Shown here piece by piece: positions 1 through 10,566 of a stretch of DNA of 64,000 bases (the stretch's first letter is position 1; each line of letters starts with the position of its first letter). Origin of the DNA: Endothia cerciana (taxonomy: Eukaryota; Ascomycota; Sordariomycetes; Diaporthales; Cryphonectriaceae); assembly GCA_026119935.1 (NCBI GenBank), contig JALRMH010000024.1:488218-552217 (forward strand), read 5' to 3'. A program made the translations under genes and the position numbers. The notes under the pieces were generated by a model. The model searched no databases. It saw only the letters and a program-made list of their open reading frames with translations, and had not been told where the DNA came from.

Positions 1-1897
1 GGTAGAATAAGTACCAAGACCGGACGCGAACTCGCATGTGATCGTGATGCACAAGTCGCACGAAGTTCTCAAGCACGCGTGGTATATACTCCTGGCGGTT
101 TTCGAAAAAGGCGGCATAACGAACACAGATCTCCATGTACTGCAACAGAATTGCGGGATGGGGAAAGTTGGAGATATCTGTTCACAATAATTAGCATCAT
201 GGCGACTAGACCATTGTTCATCTGAGCTTACCTGATTCAACCATCTTCGACATGATGAGCACCAGTCTCTCAGCTGCAGCCGTAGAAGGCTGAGACTTGC
301 CAGCCAACCCTTGATTGGGCAAAGCAAGCTCGCCGAACAGGTACATCTCATACAATGCCAGGTCCAGATCTCGCCAGTCCATTTGAGAGCCTCGCTGATC
401 GAGCGTCTGGAACGTGTTCGCCACAAGATTGCTTAGAGTCTCCAGGTAAAGGTTTTGGTCGACCGCTGCCACACTCTTCTGGAGGTTCTGCAGACGCTTC
501 CGCAGTTCTTGAAATTCTGCCTCGTCCGTCTGTTCGTCCTCATTTCCCCAGGACGCAGTCTCATCGTACCTCAACTTGAGGATGATGGCGTTTAGAATAC
601 TCGGTAGCATCTCTCCGTACTGAGGCGGGAGTGTGTTCATCTTTCGGAAGAGAGTAAGAACGTCGGTGAGTGATGGGATGACGGAGGAGCACACCTCGTC
701 GAACTCGTCGGAGAAAAATCGAAGGAGGAGCGGGATGAAGTCCTGTAAGTGCTGCTCGGCCTTTGGGGTAGAGTCTGGGCTGAACATCTCAAGGACCTTT
801 ACCACGTCAGTCATGACGACGTTCACCATCTTAGCCACAGCTTCCGCCAAGTCGGTGTCATATTTCGCAGTGCCTCTGTACTGATTCAGCGGGGGGCTGT
901 TGACGAGCTCCGACACGATCTGCTTCAGGCCAAGGAAAGCGATGAGCTCCATCTTGTCGCTGGGCTTCATCTTCTTGGCGGTGATCTCGGTGTAGGCCTC
1001 AACAGCAGCATCCCTAACCTTGTCGGTGTCGCCCTTGTCGGTCCGTCCGATCAGAGGAAGCAAAAGGTTGATCATATCCTGCTGGATAACCAAGGTGATA
1101 TCGATCCACTGCACCCACTTGCCCAGCACCTTCAGCGTCATCTCGATGATCTTGTCGTCCCGGTCCTGATACTGGGCAAGGATCTCCTGCCATGAACGCA
1201 CCACCTTTTGCATGTCCCGCTCCCTCACAAGATCCTTGAGGTCAACGTTGCGGTTGGCCTCGTCGGGTTGGCGGGATAGGAGCTGGTCCGCAATTTCGTC
1301 GTGCACGGAAAGCAGTATACGCAGGTACAGCACACACCCGACTGTATTGTCCCTCCTATCACTCCCGGGCAGGCTGGTCATGGATAGAAAGTCGTCTAGG
1401 AACGATTCCCATCCTTGCTTGTACAGCCGTACAAAGAGGAAGGTCAGGGTTTGTGTGAGTTTGTTCTGGAGGGTGGGCGAGTCGACCTGCTCGGGAGTGA
1501 TGGCATAGCTTCGTCTGACGTGGTCGAGGAAGGTATCTTTCAGGGCAGCAAGGTTGTTCGGATCGTTCTCGATCATTATAGCATTATTGATAACCTCCAA
1601 GCAAACGACACGGACGACCTCCATCGGGGGAGGGTCCCGAATGAAGATGGCGACACAGGACTGCCATCCTTGTGGGTCTGTCCTGAGGTTGGCGAGGAAC
1701 TGAAAGGCTTGTTGCTTGAGGTTGTTGTCTGAATGAGGGTTCCATGCTATCTCGATAGCATTTTCAATCTGTAGATATATAGCTGCAGGTCAGCCTAGGT
1801 ATCTGGATGCTGGGCTGAGGAGGGCACGAATGCCCAGCAGCCTGACACCAAGAACTGCAGTGAAAGAAATGCCCGCGTGCCGTACCTGACTCTCCAT
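1..1897 (-). CDS. los1: exportin-T (tRNA nuclear export receptor), 3' end cut by window
   Basis: HEAT-repeat karyopherin that carries mature tRNA out of the nucleus with Ran-GTP. I read join(1..177, 232..1768, 1886..1897) on the minus strand. Exon 1 codes only Met-Glu-Ser-Gln (ATG at 1897, donor GTACGG). Exon 2 opens IENAIEIAWNPHSD, the typical start of fungal Los1, and runs about 512 codons. Exon 3 continues ISNFPHPAILLQYMEICVRY and leaves the window, so roughly the C-terminal half is missing. Both introns have GT donors and CAG acceptors (donor GTAAGC at 231) and keep the frame. The family is known for tRNA export; the assignment rests on the N-terminal block and the alpha-helical repeat character. 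The alternative, another exportin, is unlikely. Confidence 0.9.
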
Positions 1898-2968
1898 TTT
1901 GACGGAAGCTCCGTAAAGGAGTCTCGTCCCTGGAGGATGGCTTTATTCGGTATCTGCGCCTGGGGCTCGAAGACTGCTATGACGCGCGGAGGTTGGCGAT
2001 GGTTGGGTTTGGATTTGGGCAAGCATGCAGCATCGTATCGCTTGTGGATTTCGAGGCGGGGCAGCAGAGAGTCACCGCAGGCTCATTCTTGGAGTTATGT
2101 AGGCAGGAAAGGCTGAGCAGCCAAGGTTTGATGATAGACAGAGCAGCTCTGGGCAGACTCAAATCGCGCAGCACAGACGCCAAGCCGAAGGAGGCAATGT
2201 GAAGTGATTAGCATAAGTATTTAGGCAGCATGTGGTCTGGGTGAGTTGAGGTTGCAGTGATTGAAAAAGGCAGCCGAGGGCTTTTGACTGGGGTACTGTA
2301 CTTTCTTAGCGGTGCTCAAATATGCAAGCCAGGCTGCCTTTGGTGGGGCATTTTTGCGCTCCCCCCAACCCCCTGACCTTCAGATATCGACACCAGAAGC
2401 TACCGATGCAAGCTCTCACAATCCCGCAATCCTGCATCAAAACTTAGAGACAGATGGCCCAACCACCTCCCTTGTTATTTGTTTAATATTCTTCCAAGTC
2501 TTTTCTCACTCTTCTTCTGGTTTCTACCCCCTTTTCTTCTTTTGCCAAGGCAGGAGAAATTCTCGGGTCATTGCTACCTTATGAGGATCTTCTTCAACTA
2601 TGTTATAATCTTTGTTGTTCACATCTAATCAAGATAGCCAAGAGAGAGAGACGGTCGCAGTGGAGATCTCCAAATTCAACAGTGAAGCAAAGGTAGGAGG
2701 TCATCATGGTAATGAGCATCAGGCGAGCGAAGCACAAACACCTGCCAAGTCAGAGCAAGTGCAGGAGTACGCGTAAAGGTCAATGCATTGGTCCGTAATT
2801 CGAGACTAGGATGCTGTCGCAGTAAACCTATGATCGCCCTCGTTACCCCCGTAGAACGCCTCCCCAAATTTTGCATATCTCAGCATCCGAGTCCCTCATA
2901 ATCCTACACGCCCATTCTGTATTGCTTGCACCCCCGCAAGAAGAGATGCCTTCGCTTGTTGCTTCCCT
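1898..2968. other. intergenic, los1 upstream / pob3 downstream
   Basis: About 1.07 kb between the los1 start and the pob3 stop. It should hold the los1 promoter and 5' leader and the pob3 3' UTR. Small open frames on both strands here lack homology I recognise and have no coherent splicing. There are C-rich and T-rich patches near 2360 and 2500-2545. I see no RNA gene or repeat. Confidence 0.6.
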
Positions 2969-4765
2969 TTACGAAGATGATTTCTTCTTCTTCTTCTTAG
3001 GCGGTGAGTCCTCGTGCTCATCATCATCGTCCTCCGCGTCATCGTTGTCGACACCGCTCTCAGCATCCGAAGCACCACTGCCCGATCCATCACTCTCGTG
3101 GGCAGAATCATACTCCTCTGCAACATCACTCTCCGATTCAGTCCGGAAGTCCTCGTCAATACTCTCCTCGTCCTCGTCTGCGGAACCACGGTCAGCGGCG
3201 GGCGCCATCTCCTCGTCCGAACTAAGGGCCTGCTCGCGCAACGCCTGCTTCAGCAGCTTGTCGTCCTCGTCAATTTCGTTCTTAACGCGAAGACCCTTGA
3301 GCTTGAAAAATGACTCCAAGGCCTTGAGATCGTCTCGGTTGATGTTGCTGAATTGGTTTGAAGTGGACCCCTTCATCTGCACGGTGATGTCGAACGTCGA
3401 CAGCGCAGAGACAGCTCCGCTGACACGGGAGAAGGTGACGGACTGTGTCTGCTCGTAGGATATGTAGGTAGCAGGCTTGGGCACAAACATGAACGCCTTC
3501 TCCAGGAGGTACAGGAAGCCTTCGCTGGCCTTGATCGAACACTTGATCGCCTGCTGCTGGCGGTGTCTGTTTTACGTCAGCCGGGAGGCACTGATACTAT
3601 GATGAGCGTTCAGAAATACTTACGTCTCAAAATCCTTGGCCGGGACGGAAACCTTCTTGTTGGACAGACCTCGGAATATCTTTGTCACAACCTGGTGCAT
3701 GGGCTCCTCGTAGTGCGCCTCCAACTTGCCATCATACTTCTCCTTGCGCGTCTCCTCGCTCATGTTCAGATCGATGGTGCTCTCATCATCTCTCTTAAAC
3801 TGCATGACCACGAATGGGTACCGGGTCTGACCCTGTCGCAGAGGAGGATCCAGACCGATACAGAGCAGGAAATGCACATCGTCCGGCTTGGGAAGGACCA
3901 TAAACTTCTTGACAGCCTCGTACTGTATCTTGTAGTCGTACGTCTTGCCGCGAAGCCGGAAGGAGGTGAGGTACATGTCGATGTCGAAACGGCCTCTGGG
4001 AGTGAGGTGCAGGACATCTTGGAAGGTAGCCACGGTGTCGCCTGCAGTATCTCCAATATCGGCCTTGTCCATAAGGGTCTGATAAAACAAATGGGCGGCC
4101 TGTATTTCCTCCTCGTCTGCATCGCTCGCGGCATCCTCGCCTTCCGCCTCTTTCTTGGTGGTCGTGCCAGGGATGTAGAGTCGCATCTCGACAAGCTGGT
4201 CCAGGGCGGCAGCGGCCTTGCGACCCTTTTCGGGTTTACCATTGGCCTTTTCGCCATCCTGAGAGGCGAACTCGATAGAGATCTCGTTTCGGCCGGCAAG
4301 GTTGGTGTTGGTGATCTCGGAGTAGGGGACCTCGAAGGAAGGTCGGTTTTGGACGTTAAAGGTGAGCTCGCCCTTGGTGAACTCTGCCTTACCCCAGTTC
4401 CATCCCCGCATCGAGTGGTCCTTATTCTCCAGCGCGTGGCCGAACCAGTTCTTGAAGACGCGCGTGAGCCGCTCGTGGTCCTGTCGCGTCTGTCAGTAAA
4501 GCCCAAGTAGTGTGGTGCGAGGCCGATCGATGTTGCGCACCTCCTCCTGGAACCCATCAAGCTGCAGGACCTCTGAGCTTCGCTGCAGGATCTTAACCTC
4601 GTAACCCTTGGCGGCTCGGCTCCATTGCGCGCCAACGATGTCGCTTGCCCCCAGAGTGACTGCCTCGCCGCCACCAGCGGGCTTCCAACCCACACCAGCC
4701 TCAGAGAATCGGCATTTGCCATTCTCCTTGGACAGGTCCAAGTAGATGTTCTCGAAGCTCTCCAT
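2969..4765 (-). CDS. pob3: FACT histone chaperone subunit Pob3 (SSRP1 homologue)
   Basis: Partner of Spt16 in FACT, which dismantles and rebuilds nucleosomes during transcription and replication in the nucleus. Three exons, join(2969..3566, 3624..4480, 4541..4765), give 559 aa. ATG is at 4765 (MESFENIYLDLSKENGKCRF). The exon 1-2 junction restores FQEE/DHERLTRVFKNW, and exon 2-3 restores FETH/RQQQAIKCSIKASEG, both known Pob3 blocks. The SSRC region with RGWNWGKAEF and the tandem PH-like middle domain fill about residues 80-440. The tail (about 470-559) is strongly acidic and ends in a run of six lysines. As in other ascomycetes there is no HMG box; in yeast that role is taken by Nhp6. Length fits the family. 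Confidence 0.95.
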
Positions 4766-5290
4766 TTTCGATTGCTACACGATGCGCAGGGCCGCCGTAG
4801 TCGTGGAGATTTCGAGGTCGGTTGCGCGAAAGGGAACGCTGAAAGGCTGGAGGCTGAAGTCGGTGGGAGATTTTGGTGCAGCCTCGACGCGCGCTTGTTA
4901 AAGCTGGGGTTGCTACCGAGGAGAAGCACGCGTTAATGGGCGGGGTCCGTGCACTACCTGCAGGGATCAGGGTAAGTTATCCCACATCAGAAGCATACAT
5001 ACCATACATGGTACTATGGTAAATAGTACTACTGTATGCTGTAGGACCGCACTGCATATCTAGTAAGGAAGCGTGCTAAAGGGTTTAGGTCTATAGAATG
5101 CAGCCTGTAAACACTTTAAAGCTCGTCTGAGACATATCTCACTGGAATTATACGTGGATAGTGTTTCCTCACCGAAGGCCATGTTTTTTTTTCAACGGTC
5201 GTTACGGAGCGTATATTCATAAGTGGAGCGTATTCATGTGGGGCATGAAGCCCGTATCCGGAGTTGTTGTCTGATGAGCTCCGAGTCTAT
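4766..5290. other. intergenic, pob3 promoter / vps72 3' side
   Basis: The region holds the pob3 upstream sequence (with ACGCGT at 4928) and the sequence after the vps72 stop at 5291. The part from 4980 to 5260 is more AT-rich than its surroundings. No gene seen. Confidence 0.6.
4928..4933. promoter_or_regulatory. ACGCGT (MCB-like) box upstream of pob3
   Basis: Palindromic ACGCGT, 163 nt upstream of the pob3 ATG. This is the core bound by the MBF (Mbp1-Swi6) cell-cycle factor in yeasts. Only the motif is seen; binding is inferred. The hexamer also occurs elsewhere in the window, for example near 22345 and 32060, so chance is possible. Confidence 0.3.
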
Positions 5291-8198
5291 CTAACCCTGT
5301 GTCTGCGCTAATGCGGGTTGAGTTGTGTGTTCTCCTGGTCCTGCCTCTGGACTGCGACCTTCGGCTGGAGCTGGACGTGGCACCGGAGTTGTTGGGGAAG
5401 CTGGGCTTGACAATACGGGCTTGGGATCGTCGGGAGACGGCATGATTGCCGGCGCCCCTGCTGGCATAGCCGGCGGCATGTTAGGAGCAGCAAACGAAGG
5501 CGCTGAAGTCGTAGAAGGAGTCAGATCAGGTGTGGCAGCAAGAGACGAAGCCGTGACTATGCCGGGCATCGCAGCCGGACCAGGAGTGGTAGCAGATGCT
5601 GCTCCCTGGTTGTCAAAACCCCTGTCCGCCTTAGCAGCCTCGACGGCCCTCTTCTCCTTCTCCTCTTCCGTCAGCTTCTTCTCGCGCTCCTTGCGCTCAA
5701 GCCTCTCTTTGCGCTCCTCTTCAGTCTCCGGACGGAAGAACCTGTCCGGCACACCTTTCGCGGCATCAGAGCCATTCCCGACCCATGTGCCCAGTATCTG
5801 ACTCCACTTGAACTCGCCCTTGGTGAGCTTCTGGATCTCCTTGAAGGCGTAGGCATTGTAGTAAGGCAGCCCTGTCTTCGGATCTCTATAGCGAGCCGGA
5901 TGGTTGGTAATCACGCAGAGTGGAGGATGAGGCGGCTCTGCGATACCAGTTAGCTAAGATCATATGTAACACGATAGACATGGCTCCAGACTTACTACCC
6001 AGCTTGCTCATCTTCCGCCCAAAGAGAACCTGCGTCTGCACCTCCGGTCTCTGGATAGCATCCTCATCAAAGTCCTGAAGGATGATGCAGCTGCGAGTCA
6101 CTTTGCCCTCCATAGGTGGTTCAGGCTCTGGCGGCTCCTGTGGTGGAGGAGGCTTCCGAGAGGCTGCAGCTTTGGCGGGCGTCTTTTTAGGAACTGCTTG
6201 TTGCTTCTGCTGCTTCTTCGCCGTCTTGGCCAGAGGTGTGGTCGGAATTATGGGCTGAAAGCTTGCAGTCGTGTGAATCGGCGATGGCTGAGGATTCGGT
6301 GGTTGGAAGGAATTTGGGAAAGCTGTAGTCGGGATTGGATTCACTGGCGGTGGAGATATTGAAGGTGTCTGGGTAGGTCGATTGAAAGGAGATGGCGCTG
6401 GTGACGCAGCGGGGCCAGTAAAGCCCGCGCCTCGTTGAACAGGTGTAGCTGCATAACCTAGTACTGGCATCGGCCCATTAAGAACACCGGGCATACCAGC
6501 AGGAGGAGCGAGTACGCTAGGTTGTGCTGTCTGGGCGAGGTGAGGATTGGGCGGTGGCATGAACCGCGGCCCTATGTCAGGTCTCAGAGCTAACGGAAGT
6601 GTCTTCGAGGCCTGCGTTTCTGTCTTGACGGGCGCCGACGACATTGCCGGGGCCGGAATTGCGGACGTGGCCGACACTGACACGGGGGTAGGAGCAGCCG
6701 CAGGAATATGGGTCGCCGTGCTCGGCCTAGTGATGACTGCTGGAGATATTGGTCGAGACACCACAGGCGTTGGTTGGGGAGGACTGGGTGGCTGCGTAGT
6801 TGCCTCAGGTGCAGAGACCTCAGGTGCAGAGACCTCAGGTGCAGAGACCCCAGGTGCAGAGACCTCAGGTGCAGAGACCTCAGGTGCAGAGATTAGAGGT
6901 GCAGAGATTAGAGGTGCAGAGACCAGAGGTGCAGAGACTGGAGGTGCAGAGACTGATGTAATGGCTGGCACTTCAGGCTGTGATGCTATGACTTCCATCG
7001 GGGTCGCAGGAGTAAATTCTGTTTTGGGTGCCTTCGGTTCTCTTGGAGCCTCTGATGCAGAGGTCACGCCAGGCGAGTTCTGCGTCGTGGACGTCTTTAG
7101 AGCACTACCCGACGGGCCAGTCTCCGTCGTAGGGCTCGCTGTGGCCGTCGTGTTCGCAGTAGTGTTCGCAGTAGACGGCCTTGTTTCGCCCTCTGTATTC
7201 GGTGGCGCCGTGGCTGTGCTGACGGCCGTCGAAGGCCTCTTCCTCTTGGGCTTCTCCTCCATAGACACCATTTTGCCAACATGCTTCAGTTGGACCTCGC
7301 TCAGGTCGATGATACCGGTCCAGAACGTAACGACAGGTCCTTCCAGCCGTCGGTCATGAAGTGCTGCCAGCTTGGCACGTCTTTCCTCCTCACGCTGCTT
7401 CTCGGCCTCCTCCCACCGGTTGAGACTCTTGGAGTTTCGTTTCTCCACAATAGCAGCCTCTTGTAGCCTCTCAGCCTGTGTCATAGGTGGCTTCTTCATG
7501 GCCTCCAGCTTTTTCGCCTTCCTCTCCATCGCCTCCACCTGCTTCTTGCGCCTGGCCTCGCGCTCGATCATCTGTTGATGCAGCTGCTCCTTACTCAGCC
7601 GCGTAGTCTTCCGCTCAGACGCCCGAGTGGGCTTGTCAGCCTCGGTCGGCAGCCAGCTTGCCCGCTCCGACTTCTTCTTCGGCCTGGGCTTGGGTGGAGG
7701 CGCCGTGCTCCCGGTCGGGGTATCTGGCGGCTGGCTGATGCGGACCTTCTTCCTGAACTTGGCGGGTATGGCCTCCTGCGCCTTGCGCTTGCGCGCGGCG
7801 GCCTTCTTTTCCCTGGCCTGGCGCTCCAGCTCTTTCTCGCCTTCTAGATCGTCCCCGTTGGCCTCATTCTCGTCGTCATCGTCCGAGGAGTCCATCTGCG
7901 CATCTGAACCATCCCCGTCCTCCCTGTCTGTGAAACCCGCGTCGTCTGCGTCTTCTTGAAACAGGAGCTCGAGGTCGGAGTCCTCGTCGGCTGGGCCCTC
8001 ATTCGCGAGCATCGACTTCATGCGGTTGCCGGCGGTTGCCCGCTTCGAACGCCCCGTCGCGAGCCATTCTACCTGAGGCGCAGGCGATCCGATGGATTCG
8101 CTGTCGGAATCACTATTGCTCGTGTTGCTGTCGGCATCGGACGCGACCTGCGGAGCTGGCGATTTGGACGCCTGCGGTTCGTCGGCTTTATTTTCCAT
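5291..8198 (-). CDS. vps72: SWR1 chromatin-remodelling complex subunit Vps72/Swc2 (YL1 family)
   Basis: Binds histone H2A.Z-H2B for deposition by the SWR1 remodeller. Two exons, join(5291..5937, 5996..8198), give 949 aa. The YL1 N-terminal region (about residues 45-290) has TGRSKRATAGNRMKSML, then a long acidic stretch and a charged coiled region. A proline/serine/threonine-rich middle (about 310-690) contains a 10 x 5-residue repeat. The YL1 C-terminal domain (PPLCVITNHPARYRDPKTGL) is in exon 2. The donor is uncertain: GTAAGT at 5995 gives KLGKPPHPP, while GTAGTA three bases upstream gives KLEPPHPP; both keep the frame. The protein is larger than the yeast one because of the low-complexity middle. 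The C-terminal tail is also rich in Pro, Ala and Thr. Confidence 0.93.
6804..6953 (-). repeat. 15-bp coding minisatellite in vps72 (10 units)
   Basis: Ten tandem 15-nt units, GGTGCAGAGACCTCA and variants on the + strand. They encode the pentapeptide series APPVS, APLVS, APLIS (2), APEVS (2), APGVS, APEVS (2), APEAT. Units are nearly identical in the centre and more diverged at the edges, as expected for slippage or unequal exchange. The unit is a multiple of three, so copy changes keep the frame. Confidence 0.9.
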
Positions 8199-8874
8199 CG
8201 TGCGCGCGCTCGGAGGCTAGCGGCCAGGTATCGCCTCAATGAACCCAAGGACGACCAGCTATTCAGATCATATTGGTAATCGCGGGGCAGTATGTTTCCG
8301 GCATCGTTGTCGCGTCTTGATGAGCAAAGTCGCGTGGTCACGTTTGGACGAGGGAGAGAAATTTACAGGGCTGCATACCAGCCGGGGTGCTAGAGTTTAG
8401 GCGCTGCTCGGCATGTGACATCACTAATACGGGAGCATCCGGCGGCCTAATAAGGACCTTATCTACACCACCAGTTGCTCTCACCTCTCTCATTCAACAA
8501 TTGGATCTAACCTGAACAACCCTTTCGGGTTGGGGCCAGTGACCACTAGTGTTATCGATTACGAATAACATACAGAACATATCATAATAATAATAATTCT
8601 AATTCACACTAGCAAAATACAAACTTGAATATATATATATATATATATATATAGCGCCTAGTATAGGCATGCAGACTCTCTGCAGATACCCGAGGAGGAA
8701 AGCTTGCTTAGAAGCTGGACAAAACCTCCTTGCTGCAATCTTTCTGCGGGCTTTTTTTTTATTTTTTATTTCCAGAACGTATCATGATATCAAACAAAAC
8801 ATTTACTTTGCTACCTGGCTATGTATTGATACTGTCACCGGCATCAATAGAAACACATCTAGTCTACAACGTGA
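8199..8874. other. intergenic, vps72 promoter / cupin 3' side
   Basis: Upstream region of vps72 (GC-rich to about 8400), then an AT-rich stretch with (AATA)-type runs at 8583-8598 and an (AT)n microsatellite at 8629-8653. T-rich tracts lie near 8750-8770, before the cupin stop. No coding frame is supported. Confidence 0.6.
8629..8653. repeat. (AT)n microsatellite
   Basis: Perfect AT dinucleotide run of about 25 nt in intergenic DNA between vps72 and the cupin gene. Confidence 0.95.
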
Positions 8875-9660
8875 TCACGGAGCTTGCAGCCAAGACTCCT
8901 CGAGCACCTTGCCATCCACCTTAGCCGGGTTCGCTGACAGGACGACACACAGGAGACGAACCCACTGATCAGTCCGGTTGGCCCAGCTAATTTCATTCCG
9001 GACAGCGTCAGCAACAGAAAGAATGGATAACAATCCGTCTGAGACACAACAGAGAAGCACTTACGTGTGCAGCGAACCACGTTGGACAACAACATCTCCC
9101 TCATGAGCAATAGTTTCGGTCACCTCGTAACCCTTCCCGTCAACGACATCAAAGGGCTTCGCCGGCGCCATGACCGTTATAGTCCCTTTCAAGACGACGA
9201 CGTAGTCCGTCGACGAGGTGCGGTGCTGTTGTACATTCATCAGCTCTGAACCAGATACGAGCCCCAGCTGTGGACCACCCGCACATACCATGGGATTCAC
9301 AGTGCCTGGCGCCATGTCCAGATAGTAGATGTTCGCGCCGCCTGGCATCACGATCCCCGACCCGGGGGCCTGCTCCGTGGGAGCCCTGCCACTGAAATGC
9401 ACGAGGACAGTCAGCACCTTGGTTCTGTGATTGAAGTAAGGCATACGGATTCGGCTGGCTTACGGCTCGTCATTGGAGATAGGAAGCGAGGCATGAGTGG
9501 CAATCAGCGCCCTCTGCAGTACTCCGGCGAGGATAGGAACAGGCTCGAGGTTATCCACGATAAGCTCCGCGCCGGGCTCGTCATGTTTCTGAATGCCGGT
9601 GACGGACTGTGCTTCGTGGGTGACCGTGATGCGCTTTGGGGCAGGGAAGGGAGAAGACAT
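8875..9660 (-). CDS. small single-domain cupin protein
   Basis: Function not known; the fold is a metal-binding beta barrel. I read join(8875..8986, 9065..9391, 9464..9660), 211 aa, from ATG at 9660 (MSSPFPAPKRITVTHEAQ). The cupin core lies at about residues 105-195. Motif 1 reads MNVQQHRTSSTDYVVVLKGTI and motif 2 EGDVVVQRGSLHTW, followed by ANRTDQWVRLLCVVL. The last intron uses GTAAGT/TTAG and rejoins HT/WANRTDQW. Intron 1 has two in-frame acceptors; the one chosen (TTTCAG before 9391) gives NDEP/GRAPTEQ, close to related fungal cupins. The first motif keeps one His, and the second keeps Gln and His. Similar proteins occur both alone and near polyketide genes; no such cluster is present here. 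Confidence 0.8.
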
Positions 9661-10566
9661 CTTCACTCGTGGAAACCAACGTCAAATCTTGCTAGGATGG
9701 TTGTTGAGTGAGGCCTGTGTTGTAGTATTAGTGTTGCGAGTGTGGACTGCTGGACGAGGACAAAGGCATCATCATGAAGATGTCAGGACTGCTCTTTAAA
9801 TACTTCGAACCTTCGCCCTTCCGCGCCTATAGTCGAGCCCAAACATGGTCAAATACAGATCGAAGCTATCCCCCTGCCAATTGTCCTGCAGTGTGTTGAT
9901 GACCAATTCCTCAATTGATAAGCCACATGTTTCTAAGCCTGCGAAGGCTGCGACAGTTGGACGAAGGATTTCGGAAGCGAGCGCAAGGCGACGCCCCCTA
10001 GGTGGCTCCACAAACAAAACTACACATTTCGACCAAGAGTGGAATGAACCAAAAGGACACAGCAAGTCCTTGGACCCCCATGCCTGTATCCTGGTCAGGA
10101 TGTCGTAGAATTCGTCTGATGCCAGCATACTTCACGGGAGGATGTAATGTCCATGGAAAGTGCCGCTGCGCATGAGTGTATAGTCCCCCGTTTACCACGC
10201 AAACATCTCAAGACTTTCTTTTGATCTTGAGTTGTATTTGATAGTATGGTGGCTGCTTCTTATTGTGGTATGCTTCACCGTTGAATGATGGCAATGCGGG
10301 CTGTGGGAGTGATCGGCTCACTCATTGATCACTTATGCACACCTTGCAGGCCCACACGGTAAATGTTGTGATGGTGGCGTGATGCTATGAGATATCAACC
10401 GACTGGACTGAAAGGTGACTAGACATTGGATATTCAGTGGGTAAATCCGCGAGATGCAGAAGGCCATCATATTTCAGTGTGGACCTGTGGACCTGTGGAC
10501 CACGGAGAACTGCACAACACATCTCAGTGGAATCTCGTTATGAGTATTCTACTGAATCTCAGTTCC
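9661..10566. other. intergenic, cupin promoter / neurochondrin 3' side
   Basis: About 0.9 kb. It contains a 110-codon minus-strand frame with its own ATG (9796..10128) that resembles nothing I know and has no clear splice partners; I do not call it a gene. The part from 10130 to 10560 is AT-richer, with a short CTGTGGACC triplet repeat at about 10481-10503. Nothing else is seen. Confidence 0.5.

Noticed and set aside
3563..4510. 315-codon open frame on the + strand
   Set aside because: Antisense shadow of the pob3 exon 2; the minus strand has clear family motifs and splice logic, the plus frame has none.
6547..7359. 270-codon plus-strand frame with repeated GAET units
   Set aside because: Antisense reading of the vps72 pentapeptide repeat and flanks.
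9796..10128. 110-codon minus-strand frame with ATG
   Set aside because: No recognisable domain, no splice partner and an overlapping open frame on the other strand; could be a decayed gene, but not supportable.
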